Origin: an uncultured Clostridia bacterium
GTDB taxonomy: Bacteria; Bacillota; Clostridia; Oscillospirales; Ruminococcaceae
Reading direction: 5' to 3'
Length of the DNA: 10,735 nt
Assembly (NCBI GenBank): GCA_947588775.1
Contig: CANPZQ010000067.1
Span: 1 to 10,735 of the forward strand
In this document: positions 6,028 to 10,735 of the stretch, in pieces
How positions within the stretch are numbered: the first letter of the stretch is position 1
Layout: each line of letters opens with the position of its first letter
Notes under the pieces: model-generated
Database searches by the model: none
Seen by the model: only the letters and a program-made list of their open reading frames with translations
Told to the model about the DNA's origin: nothing
Translations under genes and position numbers: made by a program

Positions 6028-7037
6028 AAAAGATTCTCGACTGCCGCCGTTTTCTTCGGCGGACGGAGGCGCACGAATACATTTTCAGGGAGCTTTGCTT
6101 CCCCGAACACTACGGCAGGAACCTCGACGCGCTCGCGGACTGCCTCGGCGAGTTTTCGGGTATGATTATTCTTGAAAATGCGCGTGTTTTGGAGGAAAAT
6201 CCCGGATACGGGCTTCGGATTCTGCATGTCTTTCGCGAGGCCGGCGAGGAAAATCCGGGGCTTTCGGTCGCGGTTTTTGAGGGCAGAATCCCGCCCCGGA
6301 ACCGCTTCCACAAAAACCTCAGCCGCCTCGAATTCGTGATGAGCTACGCCTGCACGGGAAGGTGCATTCACTGTTCCGAAGCCGGGAAGGACGACGGCTC
6401 GCGCCTTGACGGCAGGGGAGCGGCGGCGGCGGTCGCATACGCGGCGGCGGTTTACGGCATTGAGTCGGTCATGGCGTTCGGCGGGGAACCGCTTTTGGCG
6501 GCGCGGGACGTCGCACGGATAATGAGGGCCGCGAAAAACTGCGAAATTCCCGTCCGCCAGATTATCACGAACGGCTTCTTTTCCCGCAATCCCGACGAAA
6601 TCCGCAAAACGGCGGGGCTTTTATGGCGAAGCGGCGTAAACAACGTTCTGATTTCCGCCGACGCATTTCATCAGGAAACAATACCGCTCGAACCGGTAAA
6701 GCTCTTCGCGGAGGAGCTTCTGCGCCTCGGCGTTCGCGCAAGTGTCAACCCCGCGTGGCTTGTTTCGGAGGAGGACGGGAACCCCTACAATCTCAGAACG
6801 CGGGAAATTCTTGCGGAGCTGCAAAAAATCGGACTTGAAGCTTCGAGCGGGAACGTTGTTTTCCGCGAAGGCAACGCGGCGCGCTATCTCGGCGAATATT
6901 TCGCCATGTCCGAGCCGCCTGAAAATCCCTACGAGCAGGACCCGGAGGACGTCCGCGCGGTATGCCTCAATCCCGACGGGCGGCTTTACGGAGGGATTGC
7001 CTACGGGGCGGGGATTTTGGAGGCTATCGGGGAGTGA
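6024..7037 (+). CDS. Barstar-radical SAM fusion protein
   Basis: This 337-aa cytoplasmic protein has two parts. Residues 1-88 are a barstar: FPEHYGRNLDALADCL (26-41) carries the barnase-binding Asp35 and Asp39 at exactly the barstar numbering, Tyr29 is His, and VFREA (69-73) supplies the Glu72 equivalent of barstar Glu76. Residues about 98-337 are a radical SAM domain: CTGRCIHC (110-117) is CxxxCxxC for the 4Fe-4S cluster, FGGEP (152-156) binds the SAM amino group, and TNG (182-184) and SADAFHQ (211-217) are core barrel motifs. Only Cys314 remains near the C-terminus (VCLNPDGRLYGG), so no full SPASM auxiliary cluster. The GTG start overlaps the barnase stop, with GAGGTG 5 nt upstream. No internal start with an RBS precedes the radical SAM part, so this is a true fusion. 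The barstar part should neutralise the linked barnase before export; the radical reaction is unknown. Confidence 0.92.
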   Translation: MKKILDCRRFLRRTEAHEYIFRELCFPEHYGRNLDALADCLGEFSGMIILENARVLEENPGYGLRILHVFREAGEENPGLSVAVFEGRIPPRNRFHKNLSRLEFVMSYACTGRCIHCSEAGKDDGSRLDGRGAAAAVAYAAAVYGIESVMAFGGEPLLAARDVARIMRAAKNCEIPVRQIITNGFFSRNPDEIRKTAGLLWRSGVNNVLISADAFHQETIPLEPVKLFAEELLRLGVRASVNPAWLVSEEDGNPYNLRTREILAELQKIGLEASSGNVVFREGNAARYLGEYFAMSEPPENPYEQDPEDVRAVCLNPDGRLYGGIAYGAGILEAIGE

Positions 7038-7049
7038 CACTGAGGGGGA

Positions 7050-7132
7050 GCGCGGCGGGAAAAGCGGGGACAGGGCAGGAAAGTGCGGGGGGCGGGCGGG
7101 TGGGACTGACGCAACAGCTTTTCCCGCCGCGC
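7050..7132 (+). repeat. Arm-G4-arm repeat, copy A
   Basis: GCGCGGCGGGAAAAGC (7050-7065) and GCTTTTCCCGCCGCGC (7117-7132) are perfect 16-bp complements, 51 nt apart. The interior contains GGGGGGCGGGCGGGTGGG (7087-7104), four or more G-tracts with 1-nt loops, then ACTGACGCAACA. It starts 12 nt after the barstar-radical SAM stop codon, so it could also act as that operon's 3' structure or terminator. Confidence 0.75.
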
Positions 7133-7142
7133 GGGCGGCTTT

Positions 7143-7176
7143 TAGAGGATAGAGCGTTAGAGAGATAGAGGATAGA
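7143..7176 (+). repeat. Short direct repeat TAGAGGATAGA
   Basis: TAGAGGATAGA occurs at 7143-7153 and again at 7166-7176, a 23-nt period, within a purine-rich stretch. It may be simple-sequence expansion; no function is apparent. Confidence 0.4.
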
Positions 7177-7263
7177 CGGTGCGGGACGAGGTTTTGCGGA
7201 AACATCGGAGGGAAGCGAGTACCTTTTGAAGCCCGGGCGGTAAGCCGAAGCTTTTAGCCTGCC

Positions 7264-7309
7264 CCTCACCCACCCCCGCTCCGCCCTGCGGGCTCCGGGG
7301 GGCGGGATT
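7264..7309 (-). repeat. GC-rich two-tier hairpin repeat, copy B2
   Basis: Read on the minus strand, this has the same layout as 10665-10714: CCC, G, CCCCC, a bulge, an inner hairpin (GCCC-GCA-GGGC), then GGGGG, T, GGG and TGAGG. The outer stem holds a G-T wobble at the same place in both copies, and the inner stem differs in sequence but stays paired. It lies on the 3' side of copy B in the element's orientation, as C2 does for copy C. Confidence 0.65.
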
Positions 7310-7357
7310 CGGCGCAGGCCGGGGAGGGGCGCGCTCGCCGCCGCGGTTTCCTGCCCC

Positions 7358-7442
7358 GGCGCGGCGAAGGGGGCTACTGCCCTGCGCCCACCCACCCGCC
7401 CGCCCCCCTTTCCCGCTCCGCCCCCGCCCCCTTCGCCGCGCC
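7358..7442 (-). repeat. Arm-G4-arm repeat, copy B
   Basis: GGCGCGGCGAAGGGGGC (7358-7374) and GCCCCCTTCGCCGCGCC (7426-7442) are perfect 17-bp complements, 51 nt apart, the same spacing as copy A. On the minus strand the interior has GGGGGG, GGG, GGG, GGG, GGG with single C or T between them (7408-7387). The arm sequence differs from that of A and C, yet is complementary to its own partner. It ends 52 nt before the PIN-like gene. Confidence 0.75.
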
Positions 7443-7494
7443 CCCAACCCCTCACCCCCCGCAAAAATCAAAATAAAATATTTGGAGAAAAATC

Positions 7495-8145
7495 ATGTCA
7501 AACCTATTCAGCGAAATCCGTAACGGAAAAAAGATTATCAAAAGATACTTCCTCGTGGACTACGAAAACGTCCAGATGCACGGCCTCGTCGGGCTCTCAA
7601 AGCTCACCGAAACCGACGCCGTGACCGTTTATTTCAGCAAAAACGCCGACTCGATGTCGTTCGAGCTTCACATGGCGTTGAACGAATGCCCCGCGCGGGT
7701 GGACTTCCAGAAGGTTGAAACCGGCGTCAAAAACGCGCTCGACTTCCAGCTCTCCTCCCAGCTCGGCTTCATCATCAACCGCAACATCGCCGCAAACAAC
7801 AAAAAGGCGAAATATTACATCATCTCGGGCGACAACGGCTTCTCCTGCCTTTCCAGCTTCTGGAAGCAGTTTGACGCCGACGTCGAAATCGTCCGGAGCA
7901 TAAATTTCGCGGTCGACCCGCCCCAGCGCGGCGAATACGCCGGCGTTCTGTCGGCGTTCACCCTCACCGAGGAGGACGAAGCGATTGTATTCGACTGCCT
8001 GACGAGGTGCAAGACGAACTACGACCTCCACAACACCCTCCAGAAGCAGATGAGCTCCCCGCAGCTCGCGACGGAGATTTACCGCGCCGTCAAGAACGTT
8101 TTCCTTGAAAATCTGAAGGATGAAGAGGCGGGGGAGAAGGCTTAA
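7495..8145 (+). CDS. PIN/NYN-like nuclease domain protein
   Basis: This 216-aa cytoplasmic protein has a PIN-like fold at about residues 14-150. FLVDYENV (19-26) supplies the first acidic residue Asp22 and Asn25, NALDFQL (80-86) supplies Asp83, and YYIISGDNGF (107-116) supplies Asp113; these spaced aspartates are the metal-binding set of PIN/NYN ribonucleases. Residues about 155-210 form a helical tail (LTEEDEAIVFDCLTRC; LHNTLQKQM; TEIYRAVKNVF) of unknown role. GGAGA lies 6 nt before the ATG. It stands alone, with structured GC-rich spacers on both sides, and no toxin-antitoxin partner is visible. Such stand-alone proteins are common in Clostridia and their RNA targets are mostly unknown. The fold is a good call; nuclease activity is inferred from the conserved acids. 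Confidence 0.75.
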   Translation: MSNLFSEIRNGKKIIKRYFLVDYENVQMHGLVGLSKLTETDAVTVYFSKNADSMSFELHMALNECPARVDFQKVETGVKNALDFQLSSQLGFIINRNIAANNKKAKYYIISGDNGFSCLSSFWKQFDADVEIVRSINFAVDPPQRGEYAGVLSAFTLTEEDEAIVFDCLTRCKTNYDLHNTLQKQMSSPQLATEIYRAVKNVFLENLKDEEAGEKA

Positions 8146-8450
8146 ATGAGGGGCGGGGGAGGGGGACTGCGCGCCGAAGGCGCGCACGCGGCCGCGCAAG
8201 CGGCCGCCCGCCGCGAAGCGGCGAAGGGGGTGCAGGGGGCGGAGCCCTCCTGCGGCCCCGCGGAGCGGGGCAACAAAAAGGCTCCTCCCGCCAAAGCCCT
8301 CCGTCCGCGCTTTTTTGCGGATTAGGAGCGCATACCTTGCGCAAACCGGCCGCCGCCCGTTTTTTCGCCCAATTTTGCGCCCTTTTCGGTATATCCTTTC
8401 GGCATAAGGGAAAGCTAAGCTAAATTCCCGAAACTGAAAGGACGGATAGA
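8146..8450. other. Intergenic region with hairpin array and leader of the nucleotidyltransferase gene
   Basis: This 305-nt stretch has no gene I can support. Its left part (8168-8271) is a run of mini-hairpins. The right part (about 8285-8450) is less GC-rich and forms the upstream region of the next gene. TTTCGG (8397-8402) and CCGAAA (8428-8433) enclose GGGAA (8408-8412) and TTCCC (8425-8429), a possible nested leader hairpin just before the AAAGGA RBS. I could not find a -35/-10 pair with good spacing. Confidence 0.5.
8168..8271 (+). repeat. Array of five back-to-back GC mini-hairpins
   Basis: Five consecutive stems: TGCGCGCC-GAA-GGCGCGCA (8168-8186), GCGGCCGC-GCAA-GCGGCCGC (8188-8207), CGCCGC-GAA-GCGGCG (8209-8223), GCAGGGGGC-GGA-GCCCTCCTGC (8232-8253, one bulge and one wobble), and GCCCCGC-GGA-GCGGGGC (8255-8271). 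All have tiny purine-rich loops, one of them a GNRA tetraloop. It starts about 20 nt after the PIN-like gene's stop. The core GCGGCGAAGGGGG (8218-8230) also occurs in an arm of repeat copy B (7361-7373). It may act as a transcript-end structure; no U-tract follows directly. Confidence 0.75.
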
Positions 8451-10562
8451 ATGCAAACGGTAATTTTGGCGGGAGGGGAAGGAACGCGCCTGCGCCCGCT
8501 TACGGCGTCAACCCCGAAGCCGCTTGTCCCGATAGCGGGAAAACCCGCGATAGAGCGGCTTTTAACGCTTCTAAAAAAACACGGAATCCGCTCGGCGACA
8601 GTCTGCGCCGGCTTTTGCGCGCAGACCCTGAAGGAAGCTCTCGGGACGTCGCGCTGCGGGGTTCGGCTTCGTTGGTCGTTCGAGGAAACGCCGCTCGGAA
8701 CCGCGGGCTGTGTGAAAAAGGCGTGGAACGGCGACGACGTTCTTATTCTGAGCGGCGACAGCGTCTGCGAGTTCGATTTGACCTCGATTTTAAAGTTTCA
8801 TGAGAAAAACCGCGCCGCCGTGACGATTGTGGCAAGCGAGGTCGACGACCCCCGCGAGTACGGCCTTATTACGGCCGACGGCGACGGGCGTATCAACGGT
8901 TTTTTAGAGAAGCCCGGCTATGACGAATGCCTTACAAACCTCGCGAACACCGGCGCGTACGTCATCTCAAAGGAAATAATCGCGCGAATCCCCGACGGCG
9001 AAAGCGCGGATTTTGCACGCGACGTTTTCCCGCTTCTTCTTAAAGAGGGAAAGCGGCTTTTCGCATTTTCTGACGGCGGAATGTGGCACGACATAGGCGA
9101 TATTCCGTCGCTTCTTAAGTGCCAGCGCGAGCTTCTCGAAAAAGAGGGTTTGGACGGGATTTCTGAGGGCGCGATTTTGGGAAAATCCTCCGTCGCTTCG
9201 GGCGGAACATTCCTCGAAAAGGGCGCGGCGGTCGGCTCTCATTCAAGGGTAATCGGCTCGCTTATTTGCGAAAACGCCTGCATAGCCGAAAACGCCGATA
9301 TTTGCGAAGCGGTGGTCGGCAGGGGAACGACCGCCGGCCCGGGACTGATTATGAAGCGATTTTCAGCCCTCGGCGAGGGCTGCGTGGTCGGCTCGGGGGT
9401 GACAGTCGGCGAGGGTGCGAGGGTCGCCCCATTCACAAAGCTCCCCGACGGCGCGATTGTCCGCACCGATATTCAGCCGGGGGGCTTTTCGTCGTTGGAA
9501 TTTGGCGACGGCGGCGAGGCCGAGGGGATTTCCGACGTTCGGGACGTTTTACGTTTCGGGATAGCCGCCGGAGCCTCCCTCGGGGCGGATGCCGTTTTAA
9601 TCGGCGGCTCCGGCGTTTTCGCGGAGGCTCTCGCCCTCGGCGTGCGCGCTTCGGGGACGGCGGTTTTCCGCCTTAAAGACGCGTCTTTCGGGGAAAGCGT
9701 TTTCTGCGCCCGCCGCCTCGAATGTCCCTACTGCTTTTTCGCCGACGGCGGGATAAGGCTTGTCGCCGCGGCCACGGCAGAGCTGTCAAGGGTGGACGAA
9801 AGAAAAATTTTACAGGCTTTCAACCGCTCCGCGAGGGTATCCGAAAAACCCGCCCCGGTTATCGACGGCTCGGCGGCCTCCGCTTTGTATCTTAAGGGCC
9901 TTGCGCAGAGCCTTCCGAAAGAGCCGAAAATAAAAGCTTCCCTAAGAACCGAAAGCGAGCGCGAAGCGGGGATTTTCGCCGAAATAATGCCGGAGGGCGA
10001 TGGCGAAAGGGTTACTTTTGCCGTCGCCTCAGACAGACGAACCGTAACCGCGCTGACCGAGGGAGGCGTTGTGCCGTATGAAAGCCTGCTGCTTTTGTGC
10101 TGTAAAGCGCATTTTTCGGCGCGCAAGAGCGTAGTCTTACCGCCGTCCGCGCCTCTGCTATGCGACAGCCTCGCGGCGGAATACCGCTGCTCGGTCGTAA
10201 GGGGCGGAACGGCCGCGCGCGGGCTTACGATGTTTTCAATCGACCCGCTTACTATGATTTGCGAGCTTACGGCGTGGCTTGAGCGGGAATCGCTGTCGCT
10301 TTCGGCGGCAGTGACGGGGCTCCCGCAGGCGGTTTATACCCGAAGCGTAATCGACGCGCCCGAGGGGCTGCCGAAGCTTATGCGCGAGGGATTTTCCGGA
10401 ACACGCGCCGGCGAGGACGTCGTCCTTGAAAGCGGCGGCGCGCGAGCCTATGTCCGCCCCTCAAAAAACGGCCGCGCCGTGAGAATGTATATCGAATCGA
10501 CCTCGCAGGAGGCGGCGGCCGAGCTTTCGGCGGATATTGTCAGGAGGATCAAGGGGGTGTAG
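8451..10562 (+). CDS. Sugar-1-phosphate nucleotidyltransferase with hexapeptide domain and degenerate phosphomannomutase tail
   Basis: This 703-aa protein probably activates a hexose-1-phosphate (mannose-1-phosphate guanylyltransferase-like) for polysaccharide or glycan synthesis. Residues 1-230 are the nucleotidyltransferase: LAGGEGTRLRPLT (6-18), TPKPLVP (21-27, catalytic Lys23), SGD (101-103), FLEKP (151-155), NTGAYV (166-171) and WHDIGD (212-217). Residues about 239-345 are a left-handed beta-helix of hexapeptide-like repeats. Residues about 360-703 follow the phosphomannomutase/phosphoglucomutase layout but are degraded: the phosphoserine TASHNP loop is missing after ADGGI (431-435), the metal loop reads EGDGERV (515-521) instead of DGDxDR, and the phosphate loop reads RPSKNGR (669-675) instead of RPSGTEP. 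The mutase part is therefore probably non-catalytic, perhaps regulatory or structural. The family with this order is usually over 800 aa. AAAGGA lies 8 nt before the ATG. The nucleotide and sugar are not certain. Confidence 0.85.
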   Translation: MQTVILAGGEGTRLRPLTASTPKPLVPIAGKPAIERLLTLLKKHGIRSATVCAGFCAQTLKEALGTSRCGVRLRWSFEETPLGTAGCVKKAWNGDDVLILSGDSVCEFDLTSILKFHEKNRAAVTIVASEVDDPREYGLITADGDGRINGFLEKPGYDECLTNLANTGAYVISKEIIARIPDGESADFARDVFPLLLKEGKRLFAFSDGGMWHDIGDIPSLLKCQRELLEKEGLDGISEGAILGKSSVASGGTFLEKGAAVGSHSRVIGSLICENACIAENADICEAVVGRGTTAGPGLIMKRFSALGEGCVVGSGVTVGEGARVAPFTKLPDGAIVRTDIQPGGFSSLEFGDGGEAEGISDVRDVLRFGIAAGASLGADAVLIGGSGVFAEALALGVRASGTAVFRLKDASFGESVFCARRLECPYCFFADGGIRLVAAATAELSRVDERKILQAFNRSARVSEKPAPVIDGSAASALYLKGLAQSLPKEPKIKASLRTESEREAGIFAEIMPEGDGERVTFAVASDRRTVTALTEGGVVPYESLLLLCCKAHFSARKSVVLPPSAPLLCDSLAAEYRCSVVRGGTAARGLTMFSIDPLTMICELTAWLERESLSLSAAVTGLPQAVYTRSVIDAPEGLPKLMREGFSGTRAGEDVVLESGGARAYVRPSKNGRAVRMYIESTSQEAAAELSADIVRRIKGV

Positions 10563-10658
10563 AATGGGGGCGCGGGGACGGAGCGGGCAAAGTTGCTGAA
10601 GCCGGGTGGGCGGGTGGGTGGGACCGACGAAATCAGCGTAGTCCCCGCGCCCCCCATT
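10563..10658 (+). repeat. Arm-G4-arm repeat, copy C
   Basis: AATGGGGGCGCGGGGAC (10563-10579) pairs with GTCCCCGCGCCCCCCATT (10641-10658) over 17 bp with one bulged C; the interior is 61 nt. It contains GGGTGGGCGGGTGGGTGGG (10604-10622), five G-triplets with single-base loops, followed by ACCGACGAAATCAGC, which matches the ACTGACGCAACAGC of copy A. It begins at the base after the nucleotidyltransferase stop codon. Confidence 0.75.
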
Positions 10659-10664
10659 CGCGAC

Positions 10665-10714
10665 GAACCCGCCCCCCGAAGCCCCCTTGCGGGGCTGAGC
10701 GGGGGTGGGTGAGG
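10665..10714 (+). repeat. GC-rich two-tier hairpin repeat, copy C2
   Basis: CCCGCCCCC (10668-10676) pairs with GGGGGTGGG (10701-10709) through a G-T wobble, enclosing the inner hairpin AGCCCC-CTTGC-GGGGCT (10680-10696), then TGAGG. It is the plus-oriented counterpart of 7264-7309 and follows copy C by about 10 nt. The remaining 21 nt to the window end show nothing further. Confidence 0.65.
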
Positions 10715-10735
10715 AACGAATCCGGTCAGAGGCAC

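Larger units (their letters stand above)
7038..7494. other. GC-rich intergenic region holding two repeat copies
   Basis: This 457-nt stretch has no convincing gene. Open frames on the minus strand are Gly/Arg/Pro-rich translations of G- and C-runs. It contains repeat A (7050-7132), a short direct repeat (7143-7176), a hairpin repeat (7264-7309) and repeat B (7358-7442). Between 7180 and 7260 there is unassigned, less extreme sequence including TGAAGCCCGGGCGG, which faintly resembles the approach to the G-core in copy C. The last 30 nt before the next gene become AT-rich and include its RBS. Confidence 0.6.

Noticed and set aside
6310..6345. Separate start for the radical SAM part (GTG/ATG at residues 105-106)
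   Set aside because: No Shine-Dalgarno sequence precedes it, and starting there would leave only a few residues before the cluster cysteines; one fused protein explains the sequence better.
6963..7037. SPASM/twitch auxiliary cluster domain at the radical SAM C-terminus
   Set aside because: Only one cysteine (Cys314) is present in this region, too few for an auxiliary 4Fe-4S cluster.
7024..7471. Open frames on the minus strand in the GC-rich spacer
   Set aside because: They translate to low-complexity Gly/Arg/Pro runs produced by the G- and C-tracts of the repeats, lacking a recognisable domain or RBS.
8168..8271. CRISPR-like array
   Set aside because: The units are different self-complementary hairpins with no constant direct repeat or spacers of equal length.
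8375..8408. Promoter for the nucleotidyltransferase gene from TTGCGC and TATATC or CATAAG
   Set aside because: The spacings (9 and 22 nt) do not fit a sigma-A promoter.

Overview
The window looks like the chromosome of a GC-rich member of the Clostridia (Oscillospirales-like Firmicutes). This is inferred from strong AGGAGG/GAGGTG-type ribosome binding sites, sigma-A-like promoters, a processive-GT28 (MGDG-synthase-like) glycosyltransferase, an XRE regulator and a nucleotidyltransferase fused to a phosphomannomutase-like tail. No rRNA, tRNA, CRISPR array or transposase is visible.

Layout, left to right: a cut-off GC-rich intergenic repeat (1-40); a GT28 glycosyltransferase with a C-terminal helix-turn-helix-like tail (67-1401, +); converging on it, two translationally coupled MutS-like ATPases without mismatch-recognition domains (4302-2872 and 2879-1452, -); a divergent XRE regulator (4418-5083, +) that shares a symmetric 27-bp dyad with the MutS-like operon, the dyad covering both -35 boxes; an AT-rich spacer with a terminator hairpin and a good promoter; a barnase-type ribonuclease on a lipoprotein signal and a Pro/Thr/Glu-rich linker (5374-6027, +); overlapping it by 4 nt, a protein whose first ~88 residues are a barstar and whose remainder is a radical SAM enzyme (6024-7037, +); a 457-nt extremely GC-rich spacer; a PIN/NYN-like nuclease (7495-8145, +); a 305-nt spacer carrying five back-to-back mini-hairpins; a 703-aa sugar-nucleotidyltransferase / hexapeptide / degenerate phosphomutase fusion (8451-10562, +); and a second copy of the composite GC-rich repeat.

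Two things stand out. First, the barnase / barstar-radical SAM pair: the toxin keeps all catalytic residues, the barstar part keeps the residues that contact barnase, and the radical SAM part keeps CxxxCxxC and GGEP, so a toxin inhibitor has been physically joined to an intact-looking radical enzyme. Second, a dispersed intergenic element seen as three complete copies and one partial: 16-17 bp complementary arms, whose sequence differs between copies, enclose a run of G-triplets separated by single bases (a canonical G-quadruplex pattern). In two copies this is followed by a second conserved hairpin. Together they look like a structured RNA or mobile repeat family rather than ordinary spacer.

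The MutS-like pair and its regulator form a self-contained, apparently autoregulated module, visibly more AT-rich in places than its neighbours. The glycosyltransferase and the nucleotidyltransferase suggest envelope or glycolipid/polysaccharide metabolism but are not in one operon.
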